Below, one piece after another: positions 21,425 through 31,510 of a stretch of 64,000 nt of DNA. A program made the position numbers and the translations under genes. This DNA comes from Petaurus breviceps papuanus (taxonomy: Eukaryota; Chordata; Mammalia; Diprotodontia; Petauridae), in contig JAMXIF010000077.1 in NCBI GenBank assembly GCA_028583685.1, positions 9,868,584-9,932,583 on the forward strand, in the 5' to 3' direction. Numbering within the stretch: position 1 is the first letter of the stretch; each line of letters begins with the position of its first letter. The notes beneath the pieces were generated by a model that was not told the DNA's origin, did not search any database, and was given only the letters and a program-made list of their open reading frames with translations.

Positions 21425-21743
21425 CAGTTATCCCTTCCACATCATGACTTTCCACATCATGACTTTCCCCATCATGGTTTTGATATATCATGGGTTGGCA
21501 TAAGAAATTAAACAGGAATTTGGGTGGAGTTTTGTAGAAGCTGTAGATGACACATAAAAGGTTTAGAAACTCAGAAGTGCATAAACTATATGTATAGTAT
21601 TGTATAATCAACATATTTTATCTTTTAATACCATAATAATTCAAACTTCTTCTTTGGTATGGAAGACCAAAAAATTTTGCTTGGATTTTCCAGATTGTGG
21701 GAGCACCATGCCCCTAACCCCCAAGAAGTGGAAGGGATAACTG
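21425..21743. mobile_element. Tigger/pogo-like MITE, complete, TA duplications
   Basis: Left end CAGTTATCCCTTCCAC at 21425. Right end GTGGAAGGGATAACTG at 21728-21743, an exact inverted repeat of 16 bp. TA sits on both sides (21423-21424, 21744-21745), as expected for Tc1/mariner/pogo insertion. At 319 bp with no transposase frame it is non-autonomous. A unit near the left end (CACATCATGACTTTCC) is duplicated in tandem at about 21438-21466. Confidence 0.88.
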
Positions 21744-21764
21744 TAGTGTGACCATAATGGGGCA

Positions 21765-21865
21765 TTAGAAAGGAAGGAAACCTAAAATGGGAAGACCAGT
21801 TGGGTGGCTAGTTAAGTCTAGTTAAGAAAAGATAAAGGCCTGACCTGGGTAGTAATAGGACCACA
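21765..21865 (-). repeat. L2 fragment
   Basis: GGGAAGACCAGTTGGGTGGC, a decayed antisense L2 block. Continuity with other L2 pieces is unclear. Confidence 0.45.
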
Positions 21866-21871
21866 GGAGTT

Positions 21872-22108
21872 AATAACAACAGCTAGCATTTATATAGTGC
21901 TTTAAGGTTTACAAGGAACTTTATATGCATTATCTCATTTGATCATAACAAAAGAAGTAGTATTATCATTTCCATTTTACAGATGGGGAAACTGAGGCAC
22001 AGAAGTTAAGCCACCTGCCCTGTATCACAAAGCTTATTAAATGTCTGAGATGAGATTTGAACTCGCATCTTTTTGAGTAGGTCCTGAGCCATTGCATCAC
22101 GTAGCTCC
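21872..22108 (-). repeat. MIR3-type repeat
   Basis: AACAGCTAGCATTTATATAG, TGCTTTAAGGTTTACAAGG, CATTTTACAGATGGGGAAAC and AGATTTGAACTCGCATC. Confidence 0.8.
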
Positions 22109-22369
22109 CTACTCAGTTCTAGGAAGAACCAAAAGAATGAGACATTAATCTGGAAGGGGAATCTAGGAGTCTAACTCAATGAGAAATGGCACTGTGGGGC
22201 CCTACATAATAAAATATTAGCATGATGGAATGAAGAGAAAAAAGAGAATACCTAACACAAATTGCTTTTGTTTTCTGTTTCCTTTGAGAGCTTCTCAGGT
22301 ATAGGATAAACTAGTCTATTTCTCACTGCTTCTAGATAGGAGCACACAATTCTGGGTTTTGCAGAAGAT
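22109..22369. other. Unique stretch
   Basis: No recognised feature. Confidence 0.4.
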
Positions 22370-22975
22370 GACATTTATCACAGCTGCCAGTTTAATCTTC
22401 CTAATCTACTGCTTTGATCATAATGTTCCTTTACTTGAAAGCTTTTGGCAGCTTCTTATTGCCTAGCAAATCAAGTTTAAACTACCTATCCTGGCATCTG
22501 AGGCTTTCTAAAACATAACCACAATCCACCTTTCCAGCCTTGTCTCACAATATTCCTCTATCAGGTACTGCGGAATCCAGTCCCATATGACTCATCACTA
22601 CCCTTCCGTCCCCTTTGTTCAAACTGTGCCCACATCTAGAGTGGGCTCAGTCTCTGTCCTGAAATTCCTACCTTTCCTCCAAACCAAACTGAAGCTCTGT
22701 CTGCCCACAAAATCTTCTCTCATATACATCACACAGCCAAAAAAGATTTCTCCCTTTTCAAATTTCTCACAAGAAGCTGTCTAGACCTCTCTTTTCTATT
22801 TACCACATTCTGCCACGGCCCATGGGCACATGGTTACAGGTCTGATCTTCTATATTGGAATGTAAGCTTCTTGAGGGCAAGGTCTGTGCCTTGATTTTCT
22901 TAACCTTCTTTATAGGCTCACTAAGTACTAGATTCAACTGAATCTAATTTTCTTAAAGTTGTTTTTCTAGAAATA
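22370..22975 (+). repeat. L2 LINE 3' UTR, about 600 bp
   Basis: TTAATCTTCCTAATCTACTG, TGCTTTGATCATAATGTTCC, AGCTTCTTATTGCCTAGC, CCTTTCCAGCCTTGTCTCAC, then GAATGTAAGCTTCTTGAGGG. This gives the full order of the L2 3' region on the plus strand. Confidence 0.88.
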
Positions 22976-23053
22976 ATGATAGATTTGTGGTATTCACCTC
23001 CCCTTCTGTGTCTTTCTCTATTCTAGTCTTGTCTCCCTTATGACCAAAGGCAT

Positions 23054-23579
23054 TGTAGCAGCAAGCACCCCAGCGTCCCCCAAGGTGGCTGCCAACACAG
23101 GTTCTTAGATCTGCTTTGCTAAAGGAAAGCAACTCAAAATGGGTTAACAAGCTTACTTTAATGAATCAAACATATATCATTTACCTAGTTCAGGGGAAAG
23201 AGGTCAGCACCCCGAACTTCAGAGTATACAGACAGAATTATCAAGATAGAGAAACAGATCAAGCAGACAGGCTTCCAAACTGTCCAACCATTACATCCAT
23301 ACCAAATCACAGTTACCAGAGAGGGAAGCATCAACATCTGGGTTTTCAAAGCCAGGGGGCTCTCAACGGCTGCCCAGAGTCTCATTTGGTCAAATCACAC
23401 AACACTTCTCAAAGTGAGCCCCAAAGCAAAGCCTCCCATCAGGGCTTATACAGCCTTCTCCTGTCAGCTTCTCCTCTTAATCACAAGGTATCTCTTGAAA
23501 AACAAGCCTCCCACCACAGGCTTCAGGTGCACTGAAGCCTAGGGGCAGGGAAGATCTTTAAATTTGCATTTCCATTACA
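23054..23579 (-). mobile_element. Solo LTR with 5-bp target duplication
   Basis: Plus strand TGTAGCAGCAAGCACC to TTTCCATTACA. GGCAT lies on both sides (23049-23053 and 23580-23584), a perfect 5-bp duplication. On the minus strand a TATA-like GCTGTATAAGCCC lies near 23453-23441 and an ATTAAAG signal at 23162-23156. It is the same family as the LTR at 4942-5482. No internal retroviral sequence adjoins it. The 5-bp duplication argues against a typical gammaretrovirus (4 bp), but the class is not settled. Confidence 0.92.
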
Positions 23580-23584
23580 GGCAT

Positions 23585-24085
23585 GAATTTATGAACCTGT
23601 GATCCAGTGTGGGGGTGACCTTGAAGCTATGGAAGAGGACAAAACAAATTGTGCATAAAGGGATATAATACACCACCTTGATCTCCTGTCCATCCAGCTC
23701 TGGCCAAACTCTCAAGTCACATAGTTCTGACCTGGGCTTCAAAATTACTGAATAACTGAGAAAATGAAAACTTGTTCTCCCCCCGCCCTTTTTTTCTTTC
23801 TAATTTATGTTTGTTTCTCTCTGTTTCTTGTCCACGACTGCATCCCATTTAAAAGAAAAAAAGAAAAACATAATGTCGTAACAAATGTTTATTTTTGCTT
23901 CATCAATAAAACCTCTTCCTTTCTGCTATAATTTAGGAGAACTTTGCTTTGTTCTTAGGGGAAAATGAGGATAGATTATTTACCTGGGTCTAGTAGGCTT
24001 CATGTTACTCAGGTCCAGATGAGATGTTCAAAGTAAGTGATTTGTCACCTAAAAGAAGAAAGGAAGTGTTCTAATGAATTATTGA
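23585..24085. other. Unique stretch
   Basis: AT-rich, with no recognised feature. Confidence 0.4.
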
Positions 24086-24089
24086 TCAA

Positions 24090-24440
24090 ATAAGATGACC
24101 TAGCTACTTCCCAGGTTATTGTGAGGATCAAACGAGATAATGCATATGGACCTACGCTTTCATTGGGAAAGCCCAAGTGTGGTAACTCTCCCTACCCAAA
24201 AGAATAATTATTATTACAATAATATCTAACATTTATATATGCTTACTATGTGCCAGGCACTGTTCTATAATTGTCGTCTTTTTTAATCCTCACAACTATG
24301 CTGAGAGGTGGGTACTATTATTATTTCCAATTTACAGATAAGGAAAATGAGGCAAACAGATTCAGTGACTTGTTCAGGGTCACACAGCCAGGATATATGA
24401 CTTCAAGGCCAGCTCTCTATCCACTAAGCTATGCTGCCTC
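24090..24440. repeat. MIR (+) followed by MIR3 (-)
   Basis: MIR at about 24090-24175: CAGGTTATTGTGAGGATCAA. MIR3 at about 24205-24440: TACTATGTGCCAGGCACTG, AATTTACAGATAAGGAAAAT and CTCTCTATCCACTAAGCTAT. Confidence 0.7.
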
Positions 24441-24444
24441 TTGC

Positions 24445-25735
24445 TTAATTAATTAATAAAATAATAGCTACATGATTTTGGTTAAATTAGATGCAGAAAA
24501 ATGATCACCATCAAGAAATTTAAATGAAATTTGTAAAGCATGCTATGTTTCTATCTTTATGGACTTCAAAAAAAATGTTGAAAAGAACATGGAAGAGAAT
24601 GGAGGTCAGTTTTAAGTATTCCAGTAAAACCTTCTCTTTGGTTTAGCTCGTTATGGACAAGATTCACCTGACTGGATATGAGGAGTGATGAAGGATGGAA
24701 TTGGGTAAGGGGAGAGGTATTTGCTATGGGGAGGTGACTGTGGGAAAGCAAGAAAAGGGCCAGAAATGCTAGTGGCAAAGAATAAGCAGAGACAACTTGA
24801 AAGCAACAATGGTGTTTGGATGAGCTTTGTAAATGAGCAGCATGGCTGAGCCCAGGAGGGCAGGGAAGGCTCTCACCTGCCTGGGGAAAGGGGTTAATAA
24901 AAAGATCAATCGCCCTCTTATCTTGTTAGCTTTTAGACAGCCCATTGATGCCACATGCTTACTCTGAATGTAAAAATTCAGGTTAGCCATTGGAAAGCTG
25001 CCACCATCCTGGCCCGGAACCCCAGTTCTCTCTGCTCTGCCAGTAGGAGGGTGAAGGCCAAACTGTGACCCATGAAAAAACTGTGCACCTGTTCCTCTTG
25101 CAAAAGCAGATGCAGGAGCAATCAGTGAGTAGACTTGCTGTAGGGAGTGGGGGGTGGGGGTGGGTTTGGTTGATTTCTTTGTGATAAATATCCTGGCATT
25201 TGATGTGTTCATAAAGCTATCATTATAGCATGAAAACACTTTGGTTTACAAAAATAAAAACAGTAGGAGGATTTGTTTTTCCCTATGGGAAAAAATGTCC
25301 CTGGAGTAGGATATGGTCACTTGATAGGAAAAATACAATGATTTACTAGCTCATTTCCTTTTCCACGAAGGTCTTGACAGATTTTCAAGAGTCACTAACC
25401 AGAAGTGTCCCTTGTCTCTTGTTACTTGTTAATCGTTCTTTTTCTCAGCCCTCTGGGATAGAATTTTCATCTAGGTTCATTACAAATAGCCAGCAATGAA
25501 AAGTCTAAAAAGAAAGCAAACAAAAAATGACCCCAGAACTAATGACAAATGCTACGCAACCATTGGAAGAAAAGGAGAAAATTTCCTTTTAAATACACTG
25601 GTAACACTAATTTCATCCCTAGTTATGCTTGAACTATTCTACCTCTCAACTTATCTTGCCAAAGTATAAAATAATGGATCCTTTTGGCTTTCTTCCACAG
25701 CCTTCTCCTGGAAGCTACTCTTCACTAGGAATTAT
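24445..25735. other. Repeat-free block, candidate regulatory DNA
   Basis: No repeat was recognised in about 1.3 kb. The part at 24780-25260 is less AT-rich than its surroundings and holds clustered motif-like words (CACCTG, GATCAAT, TTATCT). A 156-codon minus-strand frame at 25239-24769 has no domain I recognise. It opens through ordinary-looking sequence, so I do not call it a gene. Confidence 0.3.
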
Positions 25736-26120
25736 TTTACTGAATTAGGAAAAAATACTAACAAAATTCATTTGAAAGAACAAAATGTCAAGAATTTTAA
25801 AGGAACTAGTGAAAAAGATGTAAAGGAAGGAGGTTTAGCAGTACCAGATCTTAAACTATATTATAAGATAGCAATTATCAAAACTATCTGGTATTGTCTA
25901 TGAAATAGAAAAGTAGATCAGTAGAACAGAGTAGACATACAATTTACAGCAGCAAATGAATATGGTAACCTTGTATTTTATAAGTATAAAGACTTAAGAT
26001 TTGGGGATAAGAATTCATTATTTGATAAAAAAAAGATTGTTGGGAAAGCTTGAAAGTAGGATAGCAGAAATTGAGAATAGACCAGTTTCTTATGCCATTT
26101 ATCAAGATAAGGTCAAAATG
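25736..26120 (+). repeat. L1 ORF2 C-terminal fragment
   Basis: GGTTTAGCAGTACCAGATCT, CTATATTATAAGATAGCAAT and AACTATCTGGTATTG match the L1 post-RT region (L..YYKA..K..WYW). GATTGTTGGGAAAGCTTGAA and ATCAAGATAAGGTCAAAATG follow in order. It is 5'-truncated, with stops and small indels, and no 3' UTR follows. Confidence 0.8.
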
Positions 26121-26504
26121 GAGACATTCAGCTTTGATGGAACCATTCCAGACTATTCGACCTCTATAGTCAGAGAGATATTCACTTTTCTTTAATTAAA
26201 ATGTTTATAATTAGTCTTGTTTTTTTTAATTTTATGCATGTTTATTATTTTTTGATTATTATTATTCAAAATGTTAATGTTTGTTTGCCAACCAAATAAC
26301 ATTTTCCACTTTGTTTTGTGTATTTATATTCAGTCCAGTCAAAAACACATATCAGACTAAGCTAAGGGAGATGAGAAATTACCTAGAAGTTGGTCATGGA
26401 CTTTTAAAAGCAGGAAGATGGAGGAAGCAAGGAGGCAGGCCAAGTCTTGATCTATCACTGTTCTCATTAGCAAATGAAAAACTATGTAGGTAGGTCAACT
26501 TAGA
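26121..26504. other. Unique stretch
   Basis: AT-rich at 26195-26280. No recognised feature. Confidence 0.4.
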
Positions 26505-26665
26505 AGTCTTTTGGTAAAGGGTCTGGAGTCAAAGGACCCAGAATCTTCCCTCTGTCACTTGGTGGACCTTAGTTTCCTCACCTGTAAAATGAGGTGGTTG
26601 AACTAGAATGAGAAGATCTTTAAGGTACCTTACAGTTTTCACTGTATGATGCTGTGATATTTGGA
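26505..26665 (+). repeat. MIR SINE
   Basis: TTAGTTTCCTCACCTGTAAA, ATGAGGTGGTTGAACTAG and CTTTAAGGTACCTTACAG. Confidence 0.75.
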
Positions 26666-26810
26666 TTTCACTGTGCCCCAGAAACCTCTTCATCCTGGAA
26701 GATCCCTTCAGCCCTGGAACTCTATCCTTGGGACTTTTCCCTCTGATTAGAAGGCTCCTCACAGAGGGTGCCTAGGTCAGCAATCTCTTCATTTCCCACC
26801 TGGCAGTTCT

Positions 26811-27289
26811 TATTTTTTTTTTCTCCATCAAACTAAATTTTATTCATCGTCGTTCTACAAAAGGTATGATACATTGAACACATCTTGCCAAGGCAATACC
26901 TGACATGACAAAAAAAAATTTATGGAGTAAGACAAACATTTCCATAACATGGTTTAATAATAAGAAGAAGATTGCACATGAAACTGCAAATCTATTACAT
27001 AGAACTTGCTATTCCTTGTAAATATATAGCAAATTTATCATGTAATTTTTTTTCTTTGTTTTCCTTTTCTTTTTTCCCTCTTCAGATTTTTTCCCTTTTT
27101 TTCTCCTCCTTTTTTCCTTGCCCCAGATGGCTACCATTACACACACAAATATATATATATGTATATACATATACATACACACATATATTTATTTATATAT
27201 AAATACATATTTATACATATACACACATGTACACACATACATATATACATACATACATACATACATGTTATATATATGGAGAGAGACAG
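26811..27289 (-). repeat. L1-type 3' UTR with poly-A and microsatellite
   Basis: The plus strand begins with a T-run at 26811-26821, which is the poly-A tail. The minus strand carries GAATAAAATTTAG just before it and GTTATGGAAATGTTTGTC further in. At 27118-27135 CCCCAGATGGCTACCATTA leads into a TA/CA microsatellite. It is similar in style to marsupial L1 3' UTRs. No ORF2 sequence adjoins it. Confidence 0.55.
27140..27285. repeat. AC/AT/ACAT compound microsatellite
   Basis: Units of TATA, CATA and ACAC, with a clean CATA run at about 27236-27266. It is part of the L1-type 3' UTR. Confidence 0.9.
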
Positions 27290-27334
27290 AGAAAGGCTGT
27301 TCTTTTTCCTTCTCCATCATATCACTTGCTGGGT

Positions 27335-27510
27335 ACTCCCTCCCTTCCTACCCCCTTTTCAGTTTCCTTATAGGTTTTCTTCCTCATTATAAAGCAAGTT
27401 TTTTGAGGGCAGGGACTGTCTTTTTGCTTGGATTTCCCAGAGTTTTGCACAGTACCTGGCACATATTAAGTGCTTTAAAATGTTTGTTGATTGACTGAAT
27501 GATTTTTCAA
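27335..27510 (+). repeat. L2 3' end
   Basis: TTTTTTGAGGGCAGGGACTG, AGTACCTGGCACATATTAAG and TGTTTGTTGATTGACTGAAT. Confidence 0.88.
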
Positions 27511-27904
27511 CCCAAGATCAATGATTGAATCAAGTTTGGCTTCTTTTTCTGAAAAATAAAAGTGGTACTCAATTTCACTAAAAGTTTTAAAAATTAATTA
27601 TTAAGAACAACTAGCATTAATTAACATAATGTTTGTATACATAATATTTCAAGATGGGTTGGAATGGATTCTACCCATTGGTTGGATTTACCAATTGAGG
27701 GGCTTTGACTACGCATTACCTATTTCCCTGCAAGTTGGAAAAGAACAATTAGGTTAAGTTATAACTACTTACCTCTCTGTATAGGTACATAGTGAAGAAT
27801 ATAGATTACTTTTATTTTACTACCAGGGCATATGGTGATACAATAGGAGAGACAGTTAATGTACTCTTTTCTCATCTGATAGCAAGTTTTTCTACTTGTT
27901 GAAA
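27511..27904. other. Unique stretch
   Basis: No recognised feature. Confidence 0.4.
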
Positions 27905-28430
27905 AGTTAGGTTTTGGGGATATAAAGACTAAAGGATATGAAAAAAATAGGGCTTGCCCTCCAAGAGCTTTTATTCTACTTAGGGGACACAATAAGTCTT
28001 TAGTTAAGCATATCTAAAGCAGGGGGGGGGGAGCCTTTAGCCTCAAGGCCACATGGGGCATTCTAGGTCCTCTGGTGCTGGTTTTTGACTGAGTCCAAGT
28101 TTTACAGAACAAATCCTTTTATGAAGGGGATTGTTCTGTGAAGTTTAGATTCAGTCAAATGGCCTATCACACTTGAGGACCTAGAGGGCCACATGTGACC
28201 TGGATGCTACAGGTTCCCCACCCCTGATTATTCTAAGGTATACACCAAATAATGTAAAAATAATCCTAAGAGGGAAAGAGTGCTAATAAATGGGAGCATC
28301 AGAAAAGGCCTTGAAGAGGAAAGGCATCATCTGAGCTGTGCCCTGGAAGAAGCTAGAATTCTACAAGACAGAGAGGAAGATATGAGCCAAAGCTTCCTGG
28401 ATCATAGACAGACTATAAGAAAAAGACCAG
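27905..28430 (-). repeat. L2 LINE, split by MITE, cut by HAL1
   Basis: TTGGGGATATAAAGACTAAA and GCCCTCCAAGAGCTTTTATT form the left part, up to 28019. After the MITE, GGCCTTGAAGAGGAAAGGCA and GCATCATCTGAGCTGTGCCC continue the same L2. The HAL1 begins at 28431. Confidence 0.72.
28020..28226. mobile_element. Palindromic hAT-like MITE (fold-back)
   Basis: Ends are CAGGGGGGGGGGAGCCT at 28020 and GGTTCCCCACCCCTG at 28212-28226. Inner arms also pair: CTCAAGGCCACATG with its reverse near 28190, GGTCCTC with GAGGACC, and GACTGAGTCCAAGTTTTACA with a diverged reverse at about 28134-28157. Nearly the whole 207 bp folds on itself around 28123. There is no coding sequence. CAGGGG-type termini suggest hAT. 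An 8-bp duplication is not evident. Confidence 0.8.
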
Positions 28431-29104
28431 GAGAGGATTCTGGGAAGATGGCAGAGTAGGACAGAAAATTTCAAGCTCTCAAGACTTTCCTCCACAAAAG
28501 AGATAAAATAGCACCTTTGGGTGAACATAGAGCCATGAAAACAAATGAGAGTAGGGGAAGAAAAGGGTCCTACTGGGAAAATCCAAGAAGACCTGAAGAA
28601 AAATCCCAGGATGAGATTTCCTTCCCTGTGAAGAGGAAATACCTCCAGGTTAGGGTCCTCTTTCACAATAAGCAGCAAGCCCTGGGGGTAGCTGGGTTGG
28701 GGGCTGACTAGGCAGTCACAGGGACAATGAGGGGAGTTAGGCAGCTGACCTGGAGAAGATCCAGGAAACCTTTGCTGACAAGGAACATCAGATTCAGCTG
28801 TGCTGCAGAGAGCTGTGGGGGGTGAGAGGGAACCAGCACATACCAGGTGAGTGCAGAAGCAGTAGGGCAAGATACCCTGGCTGTGGGCACTTACAGGAGG
28901 CTGGAGGTCTTGGTTTGGGTTCAAAGTCAGAGGGGAGAACCGAAGAGGATCAGAGGTCAGAGGCACTTTCCTACATACCCCAGGACTAGAGGTGATTATA
29001 AAAACTAAATTATTACAAAAATAAAATTCACAGACAAAGGAGAAAGAATCCCACCATAGAAAGCTACTATGGGAATAGAGAAGACGGGGCTTCATCTTCA
29101 GAGA

Positions 29105-30085
29105 AGGATGCTGAAGCAAAGAAACCCTCTTCTACTCCAATGAGTGATGTCAAATTGCCACCTGCCCCAAAAGAATTCAATGAAGAACTTAAATTTAATT
29201 AAATCTGTTTTATTTATTTAAATTTAAATTTATTTTACTTATTTAATTTTATTAAAGAACTTAAAAAGACTTAAAAAATTAAATGAGAGAGATTGAGGAA
29301 AAATTAAAAAGAGTAATGCAAGAAAAAACAAGAAGATTATGACAAGAAACTAAACAATAAGAAAAGGAGACCCAGAATCTTAAGGAAGAAAATGACACCT
29401 TGAAAATCAGAATTGGGCAAGGAGAAACCAATGAAGTTTTACAAGAGGTCAAGAAATTAAAAAAAAAAACAACAAAATATAAAGCATGAAAAAATAGAAG
29501 AGAATATGAAACATCTCATAAGAAAACCAATAGATCTGGAAAACAGAGAAAGAAGAGAAAACATAAGAATAATTGGACTACCTAAAAGTTCTTATCAAAA
29601 AAAGAATCTTGATAACAATAATACAAGAAATAATTAAGGACATTGTCATGAAGCATTAGGATGAAGGGAAAGTAAAAATGGAAAAAAAAATCCACCAATC
29701 ACTACCTGAAAGAGATTCTACAAGGAAAACTCACAAGAATATTATAGTGAAATTCCTAAACCCCCAGATCAAGGACAAAATTTTATATAAGCAACAAGAA
29801 TAAAAACAATTTACATGTGATGGTACCACAATTAGAATCACACAAGACCTAGTGTTGGCTACACTAAAAGATTGCAGGTCTTGGAACACTATATATCAAA
29901 GAGCAAAAGAACTGGTCTTCGGGCCGAAAAATCATACCCAGCAACGTTAAATGTAATTCTGAATGAAAAAAAATGGACATTTGATCAATGGTCAGACTTT
30001 CAGGACTCTTAAAAAACAAAACAAAATCCAAACCCCCTCGAACTCAGTAGAAGATTTTATATACAAGAGCCAAGAGAAATATAAG
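29105..30085 (+). pseudogene. HAL1/L1 ORF1 protein remnant, decayed
   Basis: Pieces of L1 ORF1p in order: an acidic/lysine-rich head (EKDAEAKKPSSTPMS); a coiled-coil region at about 29260-29520; the RRM start PIDLENRERRENIRIIGLP at about 29530; the block KIHQ..P.RDSTRKTHKN near 29690; and the C-terminal domain (YPATLNVILNEKKWTFDQW) near 29940. Many stops and frame changes separate them, so this copy is clearly older than the ORF1 at 6213-7287. Confidence 0.72.
29183..29265. repeat. AT-rich insert between 11-bp direct repeats
   Basis: AAGAACTTAAA occurs at 29183-29193 and 29255-29265, enclosing 61 bp of nearly pure A/T inside the ORF1 coiled-coil region. This may be a small insertion or a local expansion. 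Confidence 0.6.
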
Positions 30086-30689
30086 ATACATACTATGTTC
30101 AATTGCAAGGGACTAAATGAGAATTTGGTGTTTGCTATCCATGTATGGAAAATGGAAAATCTATGTCTAAAATTGCTATTTGTAATTAGGTAGCTTATAA
30201 GAAAGATTGGGGTAGACTTAAGTATGATATGACTTTAAAAAGTCAAACCATTCAACAACAGCTAAAAGAGTAATTATCTTATACAGATGAGGTGCAAGAG
30301 GAAGGGCCAATACAGAGGAATTAGATGGGGGAGGGAGCTATTAGTTCTGGAAACCTATTCTCATTGGAAATGGGTTTAAGAGGGGAAAATACATATAATC
30401 TAGAAGAGTATGAAAGTCTTCTAAATGTAGAAAGAAACAAAACCCTTAAGGGGATAGGGAGGGGAGAGAGGATAAAGGAGAGATCTTTAGAGGGGAGGGT
30501 GAAGGAATAGGTTAAAAGAGGGGTATAGGAGGGTGTTTCCATTTAGGAGAATGGAAGGATAAGGGAGGGATTTCTGGAATGGGGGTAGGTGAAGTAATAG
30601 AAGGGCAAGGTATCAGGTAAAAGTAAAGTAAAGGAGTTAGGAGAGACAGGAAAAAAAGAGATATGCACAAACATAAAAACAAGATTAGG

Positions 30690-30738
30690 GAAAGTATATG
30701 TATATGTATGTGTATATATGTATATGTGTGTGTATGTA
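30690..30738. repeat. TATG/TG run in HAL1 3' UTR
   Basis: Units of GTATAT and TGTGTG inside the HAL1 3' UTR. Confidence 0.85.
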
Positions 30739-31274
30739 TCAATACCTATAAGAAATATGCCCATGCTCAGTTGCACCCTTGGGGTGGTGGGTAGAAGGGC
30801 AGGAAGGAGGAAAAAAGAACAAAGTAAAAAGTGTACAACAGAAAACAGAAGAAAACCTACGAGGAAGGAGAAAAGAGATGGACAGCTTTCAGTGTATTGC
30901 ACAGTATATAGGCTTTCTTGAAATGATCAGTTATTGTTATATATTCTGAATCCTCTCCTATGTTCTGCTGTGCACATGACATGATTTTTTCCTTATTTTA
31001 TAATTGTTTATAATGTTTTTCTTCTCTTATTATGCATTTAAGTTTTAGTATTTGTCTATTTTTTTTAATTGAAAAAGGAAAAGACAAGAGTGTCCTTTCC
31101 TGGTAATCTCAAACATAAGGAAAGTTAGTCCCTGGTCTTTGAAAAACTAGGCATGGTCCTGGTCCTTTTCGGAGGTCAAAGATTGGCTTCAGTCCTTTCA
31201 TGGTGAAATTTTGGTGACATACAGGACGTAGAATTTATTCATGGGACAGTGTCATAAGTGAAGGAAGACTATTG

Positions 31275-31510
31275 AATGATGATAATAAAAGCTAATAATA
31301 CTTATTGTTCATACAGGGCTTTGTAGATACTGTATTTCATCCTCCCAACAATCCTGAGAGGTAAGTGCTGCTATTATCTCCATTTTACAGATGAAGAAAC
31401 TGAGGGAGAGAGGTTTAGTTACTCAACCAGGGTCAGTTAGGGTATGAGGTAAATTTGAACTCAGATCTTCCTAACTCCAGCTTCAGCACTTTATCCCCTG
31501 CATCCCTTAG
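31275..31510 (-). repeat. MIR3-type repeat
   Basis: CTCCCAACAATCCTGAGAGG, CCATTTTACAGATGAAGAAA and GAACTCAGATCTTCCTAACT. Confidence 0.8.

Larger units (their letters stand above)
28431..31077 (+). mobile_element. HAL1 (ORF1-only L1), near full length
   Basis: The L1 5' end motif CTGGGAAGATGGCAGAGTAG lies at 28440, then a 5' UTR, then a decayed ORF1 at about 29105-30085. A purine-rich 3' UTR with GGAGGG blocks follows, and the element ends in an AT-rich tail at about 31060-31077. No ORF2 is present. Its 3' UTR matches that of the other HAL1: TTCTCATTGGAAATGGG here against TTCCCATTGAATTTGGC there. AAAAAGACCAG (28420-28430) and GAAAAGACAAG (31078-31088) agree at 9 of 11 bases and may be the target duplication. 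Confidence 0.8.

Noticed and set aside
23116-23535. 139-codon plus-strand frame
   Set aside because: It lies inside the solo LTR, antisense to it, and has no retroviral protein similarity.
4942-23579. Full provirus between the two related LTRs
   Set aside because: They lie 18 kb apart. The interval holds HAL1, L2, CR1 and SINEs and no retroviral genes, and 23054 has its own target duplication.
24769-25239. Possible exon or gene on the minus strand
   Set aside because: No recognised domain, no splice evidence, and composition consistent with constrained non-coding DNA. Kept only as a finding.
25736-26820. One L1 joining the ORF2 fragment (+) with the 3' UTR at 26811
   Set aside because: The two pieces are on opposite strands with unique DNA and a MIR between them.
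28361-29119. 252-codon minus-strand open frame
   Set aside because: It is antisense to the 5' UTR of the HAL1 at 28431 and extends into L2. It is a by-product of repeat sequence.
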